Assembly (NCBI GenBank): GCA_003451645.1
Contig: DMER01000007.1
Location: 436 to 10,843, forward strand
Reading direction: 5' to 3'
From: Alphaproteobacteria bacterium
GTDB lineage: Bacteria; Pseudomonadota; Alphaproteobacteria; Micropepsales; Micropepsaceae
DNA length: 10,408 nucleotides
Both the position numbers and the translations under genes were made by a program. Under the pieces are notes generated by a model. The model did not search any database. It had not been told where the DNA came from and saw only the letters and a program-made list of their open reading frames with translations. Numbering within the stretch: the first letter of the stretch is position 1; the number at the start of each line of letters is the position of its first letter. Shown in pieces: positions 1 to 6,532 of the stretch.

Positions 1-908
<908 letters not shown>

Positions 909-927
909 TTAACACTTTCTCTTTGTT

Positions 928-961
928 ATACGAATATTTCTCATATCACCGTATGTGAAAT
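928..961. promoter_or_regulatory. Overlapping dyads in the FNR / chorismate mutase intergenic region
   Basis: The divergent spacer (909-1050) is markedly AT-rich near the FNR start. It holds an inverted repeat with arms ATTTCTCATA (936-945) and TATGTGAAAT (952-961), which match at 9 of 10 positions around a 6-bp spacer. An offset second dyad has perfect arms ATACG (928-932) and CGTAT (950-954). Both lie 20-53 bp upstream of the FNR start, where an operator would be expected. A TATAAC hexamer on the minus strand (930-925) could be a -10 box, but I see no convincing -35. The regulator cannot be named from sequence. Confidence 0.35.
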
Positions 962-1050
962 GAGACCTCCGCGTCAATGCGCCCTGCATCACACCCTTGT
1001 CATGCCGCCCCGTTTCACCGACTTAAAGAGCAGTGAGTGAGGAGCGCGCC

Positions 1051-1401
1051 ATGACCGCCCTAGCAAACCGTAGGTCCGACGTTGAGCCTGCCATGCCGGC
1101 CAGCGCCTGCACATCCATGAGCGACGTCCGGCGCGAGATTGATCGTGTTGACCGGGCTTTGGTGCGCCTTCTGAGCGAGAGGCTGACCTACATCGAAAGA
1201 GCGGGCGTCATCAAGCAGGACCGCAACCGCGTCCGGGATGAAGCGCGCATCCAGGACGTGCTCGACAAGGTTGCGGCGGCTTGTGCTGCGGAGGACTTCC
1301 CCTTCACGATCGCGGAGCCTGTGTGGCGCGCACTCATGGAAGGCTGCATCGCGCATGAGTTTGTGGTGTGGGACGCCACTAATGCGCCTGAGCGTTCGTG
1401 A
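1051..1401 (+). CDS. Chorismate mutase, AroQ/PchB-like
   Basis: This is a predicted 116-residue all-helical AroQ-fold protein. It should convert chorismate to prephenate (Phe/Tyr synthesis) or, if PchB-like, isochorismate to salicylate plus pyruvate. Aligned by eye with E. coli chorismate mutase, the usual active-site residues are R27 (for R11), R44 (R28), K55 (K39), D63 (D48) and R66 (R51). The position of E52 is I67, and the usual Q88 is E103 in IAHEF. The closing segment IAHEFVVW resembles the PchB segment IAEQIKYW. I chose ATG 1051 because GAGGAG (1039-1044) lies 6 bases upstream; the in-frame GTG at 1033 has no such site. About 22 residues precede the first helix, so ATG 1117 is an alternative start. 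No salicylate or siderophore gene is visible nearby, so mutase activity is the safer call. Confidence 0.85.
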   Translation: MTALANRRSDVEPAMPASACTSMSDVRREIDRVDRALVRLLSERLTYIERAGVIKQDRNRVRDEARIQDVLDKVAAACAAEDFPFTIAEPVWRALMEGCIAHEFVVWDATNAPERS

Positions 1402-1421
1402 TCCTGCGAAGGAGATGTGCA

Positions 1422-1435
1422 CACACTAAAGTGTG
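1422..1435. promoter_or_regulatory. Perfect dyad CACACT-AA-AGTGTG upstream of gst
   Basis: Perfect 6-bp arms flank an AA centre, 21 bases after the chorismate mutase stop and about 100 bases before the GST start. The size and symmetry would suit a dimeric repressor site. No T-tract follows, so a terminator is unlikely. Function is inference. Confidence 0.25.
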
Positions 1436-1488
1436 AAGGGCGCATGCGTTCAATCCCATGCGCCTCTCATTCTCAAGACGGCGCCTTA

Positions 1489-1502
1489 GAGACTATGGTC
1501 TC
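1489..1502. promoter_or_regulatory. Short dyad GAGAC-TATG-GTCTC before the gst ribosome-binding site
   Basis: Perfect 5-bp arms around a 4-base loop lie 20 bases before the GAGGAG Shine-Dalgarno (1522-1527) of gst. It could be a small 5'-UTR hairpin or an operator. A dyad this short may occur by chance. Confidence 0.2.
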
Positions 1503-1533
1503 AGCATCGCTAACACCTCTCGAGGAGACAACG

Positions 1534-2145
1534 ATGACGACCCTTTATTTCTCCCCCGCCGCCTGCTCGCTTTCGCCCCATATCGCCTTGCGTGAGGCAG
1601 GCCTTGAGTTCAAGGCCGAACAAGTGGATCTCAAAAGCAAGCAAGTGAAGTCAGGCGGTGACTTTCTGGCGATCAATCCCAAGGGGCAAGTGCCGACCTT
1701 GAAGCTGAACTCGGGCGAAATCCTCACCGAAGGCCCAGCGATCGTGCAGTGGGTTGCCGACCAAGCCCCGCAGACCGGTTTGGCGCCCGCCAACGGCACC
1801 TTGGCGCGCTATCATTTGCAGGAATGGCTGAACTTCATCACCTCCGAGGTCCATAAGGGATTCAGCCCGCTGTTCTCGCCAACGACACCCGATGCTTATA
1901 AGGCGATCGCCAAGGAGGCACTGGGCAAGAAGTTCGCTCACCTGAACGAGCACTTTGGGAAGCACAACTACCTGATGGGCAATCAGTTCACGGTCGCGGA
2001 CGGCTATTGCTTCACGGTGACCAATTGGTCGAACTTTGTGGGCATCGATCTGGGTCAATGGCCGAATGTGAAGGCCTTTCAGGAGCGTGTGAGCGCGCGG
2101 CCCAAAGTGCAAGAAGCGCTGAAGGCAGAAGGCCTGATGAAATAA
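1534..2145 (+). CDS. gstA: Glutathione S-transferase, beta class
   Basis: This 203-residue cytosolic enzyme conjugates or exchanges glutathione on electrophiles and probably acts in detoxification and oxidative defence. The N-terminal thioredoxin fold begins MTTLYFSPAACS, with C11 matching the mixed-disulfide cysteine (Cys10) of beta-class GSTs. NPKGQVP (48-54) carries the cis-proline, and TEGPAI (65-70) is the glutathione gamma-glutamyl contact. H107 in EVHKGF corresponds to His106 of E. coli GstA. The helical C-terminal domain includes the FTVADGY N-capping-box region, and the protein ends EALKAEGLMK, like GstA. Length matches the family (about 201-203). ATG 1534 is chosen because GAGGAG at 1522-1527 is spaced 6 bases away and family proteins begin here; an in-frame GTG at 1417 would add 39 unrelated residues. 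A strong hairpin follows the gene. Confidence 0.95.
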   Translation: MTTLYFSPAACSLSPHIALREAGLEFKAEQVDLKSKQVKSGGDFLAINPKGQVPTLKLNSGEILTEGPAIVQWVADQAPQTGLAPANGTLARYHLQEWLNFITSEVHKGFSPLFSPTTPDAYKAIAKEALGKKFAHLNEHFGKHNYLMGNQFTVADGYCFTVTNWSNFVGIDLGQWPNVKAFQERVSARPKVQEALKAEGLMK

Positions 2146-2152
2146 TCGTGCG

Positions 2153-2212
2153 CGCCAGATGAGTATGGCCTGGCTCGTGCCACCGCTTGAGCCAGGCCAT
2201 CATTTTCTGGCG
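2153..2212 (+). terminator. Large symmetric hairpin, probable gst terminator
   Basis: The inner stem has perfect 12-bp arms, ATGGCCTGGCTC (2165-2176) and GAGCCAGGCCAT (2189-2200), around a 12-base loop. It is followed by CATTTT on the plus strand. Outside it, on the same axis, a further perfect pair CGCCAGA (2153-2159) and TCTGGCG (2206-2212) extends the dyad to 60 bp with a 5-base internal bulge. It lies between the convergent GST and PF10118 genes and could stop transcription from both sides, but the T-rich run is short and present only for the plus strand. Confidence 0.65.
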
Positions 2213-2225
2213 GGCGTTTCGCAGA

Positions 2226-3110
2226 CTATTCAGCTGCTTGGATTGCACGGGCCTCAGCGTCAAACACGGGGCGCCACTGATCGAGCAATGTGCGATTGTC
2301 ATGATCCCAAGGGTGGAAGCCTGGGCGGTACCAATCGAAATAGGCGCCCGCAATCCGCCGCAACGGGCCGGGGCGGCCCAGCAAATAGCCATAGAGCCGC
2401 TTGCGCGCCTCAAAGCCCGTAATCCCATCCGCCTTTAGCAGCATCAGCGCATAGGTGGTCACGTTCCACATGAACATGCAGGAGACGATGGCCATCGCAC
2501 GCACCCGGATCATATACCGCCCGAAATGCGACCAGCGCGCAGCCACTCGTTGCCAAAGATCATAGGCAACCGATTTGTGCTCGGTTTCTTCCACCGCATG
2601 CCAGAGCCACAGACGGCGCAAATTATCCGGTGCTGCGCTCAAGTCCTTGTCATTCTTGAGCATGTCATCAGCGAGGATCGCTGTGAAATGTTCCAGGCAG
2701 GTGGTGACCACCAACATCGGGATAGGACCGCGCGTGCGGCCCAAATCAGTGCGCGCCTTGACCATCGCCTCAATCTTGTCGACCGGATAATGGCCATGAT
2801 CGATATGGCCGTTGAGCGCCGCATGCTCGCGCGTGTGCAGTGCTTCCTGGACGATGAAGTCCTTCACATCCTCGGCGAGCTTGCCCTCCGCCAAATGACG
2901 GTGCGCCTTGACCGCATCGATAAAAAACCGCTCGCCATCCGGGAAAGTCAGGGACAGCGCGTTGAACCAGGCGGTCGCCACCGGATCGCCGCCTAGCCAA
3001 TGCCGCTCAGGGGCCGAGCGCACAAACGAAAGGTTGCGCGGCCGGTTATCGATATCCATAGGCTGAACTTTGAGTGACGGGAATGAGGTCTTGGCGTCTG
3101 TCGGGGTCAT
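2226..3110 (-). CDS. Predicted metal-dependent hydrolase, PF10118 family
   Basis: This 294-residue, mostly helical protein matches the Metal_hydrol (PF10118/COG3687) type in length and in its blocks FPDGERFF, QEALHTREH, CLEHFTA and HAVEETEHK. No substrate is known to me. The acidic and histidine residues form an E60, E89xxH92, E140, E175xxH178 pattern, which resembles four-helix di-iron carboxylate proteins more than a classic hydrolase. That reading is inference. Aromatic and hydrophobic residues around 190-225 (AIVSCMFMWNVTTY) may be a buried or membrane-near helix. ATG 3110 is preferred over ATG 3116 because GGAG lies 7 bases upstream of the former and only 1 base before the latter. A frame opening further upstream into tetR is spurious. 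It is divergent from tetR, 46 bp away, so it is the likely repression target. Confidence 0.8.
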   Translation of the reverse strand: MTPTDAKTSFPSLKVQPMDIDNRPRNLSFVRSAPERHWLGGDPVATAWFNALSLTFPDGERFFIDAVKAHRHLAEGKLAEDVKDFIVQEALHTREHAALNGHIDHGHYPVDKIEAMVKARTDLGRTRGPIPMLVVTTCLEHFTAILADDMLKNDKDLSAAPDNLRRLWLWHAVEETEHKSVAYDLWQRVAARWSHFGRYMIRVRAMAIVSCMFMWNVTTYALMLLKADGITGFEARKRLYGYLLGRPGPLRRIAGAYFDWYRPGFHPWDHDNRTLLDQWRPVFDAEARAIQAAE

Positions 3111-3156
3111 GCGCATACTCCACACTGTTTCGTTGAAGATAGCGTTACTGATAAAA
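3111..3156. promoter_or_regulatory. Shared 46-bp divergent promoter spacer, PF10118 gene / tetR
   Basis: Only 46 bp separate the two start codons, so both promoters must overlap here or extend into the coding ends. Such compact spacers typically hold the operator of a TetR-type autoregulator. The only perfect dyad I found is GTTGA (3132-3136) with TCAAC (3159-3163), widely spaced and running into tetR, so no operator can be assigned firmly. Confidence 0.4.
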
Positions 3157-3870
3157 ATGTCAACAAAAAGATCATCACGCGGCCGATCTGTGCGTCTGAT
3201 TGCGGCCGCAACCCCTGCGGTAGCTGCGGTCTCCCGCAGGCGTTTGACGTCCAGGGACGCCAAGGACACGATCCTTGATGCGGCCGAACATCTGTTGACC
3301 GTGTCAGGCCCGCAGGCGCTGAAACTTGCCGATATCGCGCGCGCGTCCGGCGTCACGAATGGCAATGTTCTGCATCATTTTGGGACAATCGAGGGTGTGC
3401 AAGATGCCCTGATGACCAGGATGGTCGACCGCCTGACCGCGCGGGTGCTCAAGATCACCGAGGCGCCATGGACCGAGGATCAGCGCATGACGATGGGCAT
3501 CCGGGAGGTCTTCGATGTGTTTGCGGAACCGTCCGCAGCCAAGCTTGCAGCCTGGATGGTGATGACGGACAGGGTTGGCCGCCTCGATCATGTGCGGGAC
3601 TCGATTGCACAGGTCATGACCGGAATCTTGCGCGTTCATGCGACTGGCCCCCGAAAGGACCGGGCGCAAGGCGATGTCGTAGCGTTTGTCATGTTGGGAG
3701 TCCTAAACGCTCTCAGCGTCGGGCTCTATGGCCCTGCCCTGTCGCAGCTTTTTGGGCAGCCGGACACTGCGGCACGCGACGCCGCGCTCTTTGCGCTGCT
3801 CACACTACCTGACCGGGGCGCTGAACCGCAGATACAAAAAGGGCGGCCCAAGCCGGACCGCCCTGATTAG
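3157..3870 (+). CDS. TetR/AcrR-family transcriptional regulator
   Basis: This is a 237-residue one-component DNA-binding regulator. After a basic N-terminal tail of about 30 residues rich in Arg and Ser, the TetR_N domain runs from about residue 33 to 82. The helix-turn-helix is LKLADIARASGVTNGNVLHHF (55-75), with the NGNVLHHFG recognition-helix signature. The C-terminal ligand-binding and dimerisation domain is helical and family-typical in size; its effector is unknown. ATG 3157 has no recognisable Shine-Dalgarno, so leaderless initiation or a later start such as GTG 3190 is possible. Divergence from the PF10118 gene suggests it controls that gene and itself. The last codons (KGRPKPDRPD) contain the terminator hairpin of the convergent ompA-like gene. 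Confidence 0.88.
   Translation: MSTKRSSRGRSVRLIAAATPAVAAVSRRRLTSRDAKDTILDAAEHLLTVSGPQALKLADIARASGVTNGNVLHHFGTIEGVQDALMTRMVDRLTARVLKITEAPWTEDQRMTMGIREVFDVFAEPSAAKLAAWMVMTDRVGRLDHVRDSIAQVMTGILRVHATGPRKDRAQGDVVAFVMLGVLNALSVGLYGPALSQLFGQPDTAARDAALFALLTLPDRGAEPQIQKGRPKPDRPD
3836..3864 (-). terminator. Rho-independent terminator of the OmpA-like gene, inside the tetR 3' end
   Basis: Read on the minus strand, the arms AGGGCGG (3864-3858) and CCGCCCT (3846-3840) form a 7-bp GC stem. It extends by two more GC pairs after one mismatch, around a 5-base loop, and is followed directly by TTTTT (3840-3836). It begins 22 bases after the OmpA-like stop codon. On the plus strand the hairpin codes for the C-terminus of TetR and has no T-run. 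Confidence 0.85.
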
Positions 3871-3885
3871 GTTTCGCCTGCGCGA

Positions 3886-4953
3886 TTATTGCAGATCGAT
3901 CGTGGCGCGACGATTTTGCGGCTCTTTCACGCCGTCGCCAGTTTGGACGAGCAGTTCCGTCTCGCCCTTGCCAACGGCCGTGATCATACCCGGCGCAATG
4001 CCTTGACGCGTCAACTCATCCTTGACCGCGCCAGCGCGCTTTTGCGACAGGCGATCATTATAGGCGTGGCCGCCAACCGTGTCGGTATGACCGGTTACGA
4101 GGATCGACGCCGAGCCTTGCGACTTGGCCGAAGCCGCAGCTTCCGCGACGACCGCTTGAGCATCAGCCGTGAGGTTGAACTTATTGAAGCCGAAGAACAC
4201 AATGAACTGCTTCACAGGCGGCGGCGGCGGTGGGGGCGGAGGCGGAGCCACAACCACAACTGGATCTTCATCGCGAACGAGGTCGTAGCGCAGGCCGATT
4301 TGGGCGGCGTGCTTGTCGACTTCGAACGAGATCGCGTTCAGCGGCGCGCTGCTCGATTCAAACACCGGCTGATCCGAGACCAGATAGCGGTAGTCGGCAA
4401 ACAGGGTCAATTGACGGGACACCTCAAAGCCGAGCTGAGCGATCAGCTGACCGGCTAAGACGTAGTCATCGTCATAGCTCAAGCCAGCAGGAGGATTTGT
4501 ATAGGCTATGTCAAGAGCGCTGTCGTCATAAGAAACGAGGTCGCCGCCCAAGCCAGCGCCGATGGCAAAGTGCAGGCGCGGCGTCAGGGGAATATCATAC
4601 AACACGTTGATGAACTGAGTGAATTGAGTGACCTCGACGTCTCCCGTGTCCGGATTGCCCACGCGGAAAATGTCGCCGTCATTGGACCGGTAACCCAGCT
4701 CAAGTTCCAAGCGCCAGTTGCTGGCCCACTTGTAACCGGCCGTACCGGTCACGATCCAACCGGTATCAAACTCGATCCCTTCGTCCACAAAAGCATACGG
4801 GTATGCGGCTCCCGCCACCGGATCAACGGTGGTGCTCTCATTCCAGTTCGCACCACCGGCGAGGCCGATGTACCAACCTGTTTGTTTCGCGGCCGCCGGA
4901 GCAGCAAGGGCTACGGCGAAAGCCGAGCCAAGAAGCAATGCTCTCAATGTCAT
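3886..4953 (-). CDS. OmpA-like outer membrane protein: beta-barrel plus peptidoglycan-binding domain
   Basis: This 355-residue protein should anchor the outer membrane to peptidoglycan. A signal peptide (1-22, cleavage likely after APAAA) leads into a barrel of about 23-220. The barrel begins GWYIGLAGG and has alternating hydrophobic strands such as WRLELELGYRS and LTLFADYRYL. A hinge with ten consecutive prolines (237-246) follows, then an OmpA_C domain (about 250-354). This domain carries TGHTDT (287-292), with D291 and R306 at the spacing of the diaminopimelate-binding D271 and R286 of E. coli OmpA, and a closing NRRATIDL. ATG 4953 is chosen because an AGAGGGTGGGA purine run lies just upstream and a signal peptide starts there. 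The upstream region holds two dyads, and a terminator follows the gene. It is convergent with tetR and seems unrelated to it functionally. Confidence 0.93.
   Translation of the reverse strand: MTLRALLLGSAFAVALAAPAAAKQTGWYIGLAGGANWNESTTVDPVAGAAYPYAFVDEGIEFDTGWIVTGTAGYKWASNWRLELELGYRSNDGDIFRVGNPDTGDVEVTQFTQFINVLYDIPLTPRLHFAIGAGLGGDLVSYDDSALDIAYTNPPAGLSYDDDYVLAGQLIAQLGFEVSRQLTLFADYRYLVSDQPVFESSSAPLNAISFEVDKHAAQIGLRYDLVRDEDPVVVVAPPPPPPPPPPVKQFIVFFGFNKFNLTADAQAVVAEAAASAKSQGSASILVTGHTDTVGGHAYNDRLSQKRAGAVKDELTRQGIAPGMITAVGKGETELLVQTGDGVKEPQNRRATIDLQ
4216..4245 (-). repeat. Ten-codon proline tract (low-complexity GGN repeat on the plus strand)
   Basis: This is an uninterrupted run of ten proline codons forming the hinge between barrel and OmpA_C domain. 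On the plus strand it reads as GGC/GGT/GGG/GGA triplets. Mixed codons at the third base argue for selection on the protein rather than slippage alone. Such tracts usually need EF-P for smooth translation. Confidence 0.85.
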
Positions 4954-4993
4954 AATCCCACCCTCTTGTTGCGTACGCACATTCCTACAGAAG

Positions 4994-5024
4994 AATTGTG
5001 ATCAATTTAACAAACAGCTGTTAA
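4994..5024. promoter_or_regulatory. Two adjacent dyads upstream of the OmpA-like gene
   Basis: Two inverted repeats sit 41-71 bases upstream of the start: AATTG-TGAT-CAATT (4994-5007) and TTAACA-N6-TGTTAA (5007-5024). The second contains the perfect 10-bp palindrome AACAGCTGTT (5013-5022). On the minus strand, TGGACC followed 16 bases later by TAAATT could be -35 and -10 boxes enclosing the palindrome, which would make it an operator. The promoter match is weak. Confidence 0.35.
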
Positions 5025-5235
5025 GGGTCCAGTCATAATCGCGCCTCATTCGAGATAAAGTGCGCGATGTGTGATGCGCCGGTCGAGAAAGCCCCTAGCA
5101 AGAGCTGTGCAAACTCAACGCGGCACAACTATTGAGCAAGGTTGAACTATTTGAGTGCACCAATCTGCGAGTGCGGCGCTACACACCAACCAGCGGTGCG
5201 TCACGGCAACAGGGTCGTTGCTGGCGCAACACATC
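5025..5235. other. Gene-free spacer between the MBL hydrolase 3' end and the ompA promoter
   Basis: I see no convincing coding sequence, tRNA or repeat here. The short open frames lack ribosome-binding sites. Small mutually exclusive hairpins, GCAAC (5206-5210) with GTTGC (5217-5221) and GTTGC with GCAAC (5226-5230), lie just past the MBL gene stop and could be a weak terminator. No T-run follows. A small RNA cannot be excluded. Confidence 0.3.
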
Positions 5236-6060
5236 TCAAAGGATGTTGAACCGCATGTTGTCACGCGAGACGAAGGCACCGGGCCACATCGCAAAGGCTT
5301 GCCCCTCGATGCGCTCCATCACGGGATCTTCGTGATCGGGGTCGTGGTGGAAAATCGCGAGGCGCTTGACCTGGGCGGCCTGCGCCAGCCTTACGCCTTC
5401 CTGCCAGGTCGAATGGCCCCAGCCGCGTTTGGCCTCGAACTCATTATCTGTATACGTACAATCATAGACCAGCAGATCCGCGCCATCAATAAGCCCTAAG
5501 ACATTCTGGTCTGGCTTGCCCGGCAGATGCTCCGTGTCCGTCACATAGGCGACCGAGTGACCCTGATAGTCGAGACGGTAGCCCGTGGCACCATCGGGAT
5601 GGTTGAGCTTTGCGGTGCGCACATAAATGTCAGGCGCGAGCTGAAAGCGGTCACCGGCCTTGAAATCGGAATAAGCGATGCGCGCGCTCATGGTCTCAAT
5701 GGGCACGGGGAAGAATGGGTGCGTCATCTGCCCGGCCATGATGTTTTCGATCTTCTGGCCATTCTCCAAGTGGCCCGCCATGATCTCAAACGAGTAATTG
5801 GGGCTGAAAGCAGGCTGGAAGAAGGGAAAGCCGTGGATATGGTCCCAATGGGTGTGGCTCATGAGGATCCAGGCATGATGGGCATCGCGGCGCATGAACC
5901 ACTTGCCCAAATTACGGATACCGGTTCCCGCATCAAAGATCACACGACGGCCACCCATCGCGACTTCAACGCAAGAGGTGTTGCCGCCATAATGGAGGTG
6001 ATGATGGCCCGGGCATGAAATGGACCCCCTCACACCCCAGAATTTGACCTTAAATGCCAT
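5236..6060 (-). CDS. MBL-fold metallo-hydrolase (PhnP/COG1235-like)
   Basis: This 274-residue cytosolic enzyme has a metallo-beta-lactamase fold, the class that includes phosphodiesterases, RNase Z and PhnP. The N-terminus FWGVRGSI (7-14) and YGGNTSCVEV (24-33) are typical of this subgroup, and FDAGTG follows at 42-47. Metal ligands are SHTHWDH (H69, H71, D73, H74), H154 in NHPDG, D175 or D200 (VTDTEH, VYDCTY) as the bridging acid, and H238/H239 in FHHDPDH. Length fits the family. The ATG at 6060 gives the conserved N-terminus, though its purine run (GAAGG) is somewhat distant. It is the last of three minus-strand genes and lies 88 bp downstream of the Hpt gene. A cyclic-nucleotide or phosphate-ester substrate is possible but not shown. 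Confidence 0.88.
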   Translation of the reverse strand: MAFKVKFWGVRGSISCPGHHHLHYGGNTSCVEVAMGGRRVIFDAGTGIRNLGKWFMRRDAHHAWILMSHTHWDHIHGFPFFQPAFSPNYSFEIMAGHLENGQKIENIMAGQMTHPFFPVPIETMSARIAYSDFKAGDRFQLAPDIYVRTAKLNHPDGATGYRLDYQGHSVAYVTDTEHLPGKPDQNVLGLIDGADLLVYDCTYTDNEFEAKRGWGHSTWQEGVRLAQAAQVKRLAIFHHDPDHEDPVMERIEGQAFAMWPGAFVSRDNMRFNIL

Positions 6061-6148
6061 GGCTGCACTGCGCCTTCAAAATGCCTCAATCAGGATAGCG
6101 GGCGAGGCGTACTTTGGGAGCCAGACATGACGCCAAACGTGACGGCGG

Positions 6149-6469
6149 TCACACTGGCTTTTCCGGCAAGATTTCGGCCCGTGCCTCGGCAAAGGCCGCT
6201 TGCAAGCGCCTTAGCACGGCATGATCCATGGGCGACAGTTCTGCACAGGAGGCTGCGTCTGCCACCGCATGCGCACCAACACCCCTGGCCGAGCCCTTCA
6301 AAGAATGGGCGTGATCGTGCCACTCTTTTGCCGAAGGCGCCGTGCTCAGCGCTTCGAGCACCTGCTCGCCATGTGAGACGAACAGCTCAAGAACCTCCCT
6401 CATCAGCGCTTCGTCACCCCCGGCTTGGGTGGACAAATGCGTGTAGTCGATCGCCTTCGCCAGGTTCAT
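6149..6469 (-). CDS. Stand-alone histidine phosphotransfer (Hpt) domain protein
   Basis: This 106-residue four-helix-bundle protein would relay phosphoryl groups between receiver domains in a multistep phosphorelay. The motif HAHSLKGSARGVGA carries the phospho-accepting histidine H55 and the typical Lys-Gly after it. The preceding helix EALMREVLELFVSHGEQVLEAL and the following ADAASCAEL are also Hpt-like. The protein consists of little more than the domain. ATG 6469 has AGAGG 7 bases upstream. No histidine kinase or response regulator is in the window, so the partners must be elsewhere. It lies between nnrU (63 bp upstream) and the MBL gene and may share their transcript. A small dyad GTGAC-GGCG-GTCAC (6139-6152) overlaps its stop codon. 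Confidence 0.88.
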   Translation of the reverse strand: MNLAKAIDYTHLSTQAGGDEALMREVLELFVSHGEQVLEALSTAPSAKEWHDHAHSLKGSARGVGAHAVADAASCAELSPMDHAVLRRLQAAFAEARAEILPEKPV

Positions 6470-6532
6470 ACCGAGCCTCTACCGTTTGGCGCATGGTAAA
6501 GCCAAGGCATCACTGAAGGCTTAACACCGCGC

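Noticed and set aside
1417..1533. N-terminal extension of GST from GTG 1417
   Set aside because: The AAGGAG before it is only 2 bases from the GTG, and the added 39 residues do not belong to the GST fold. ATG 1534 has its own Shine-Dalgarno.
3070..3156. Upstream extension of tetR into the PF10118 gene
   Set aside because: It would overlap the 5' end of a convincing gene on the other strand, and the added residues have no TetR character.
3111..3365. Upstream extension of the PF10118 gene frame into tetR (85 extra residues)
   Set aside because: It lies antisense to the TetR DNA-binding domain, and GGAG is well spaced before ATG 3110, where family-like sequence begins.
3889..5001. Long open frames antisense to the OmpA-like gene
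   Set aside because: They are Arg-rich shadow frames of GC-rich coding DNA, with no domain or ribosome-binding site.
5132..5335. Small plus-strand open frame in the gene-free spacer
   Set aside because: It runs into the antisense of the MBL gene, lacks a Shine-Dalgarno, and its sequence resembles no protein family.
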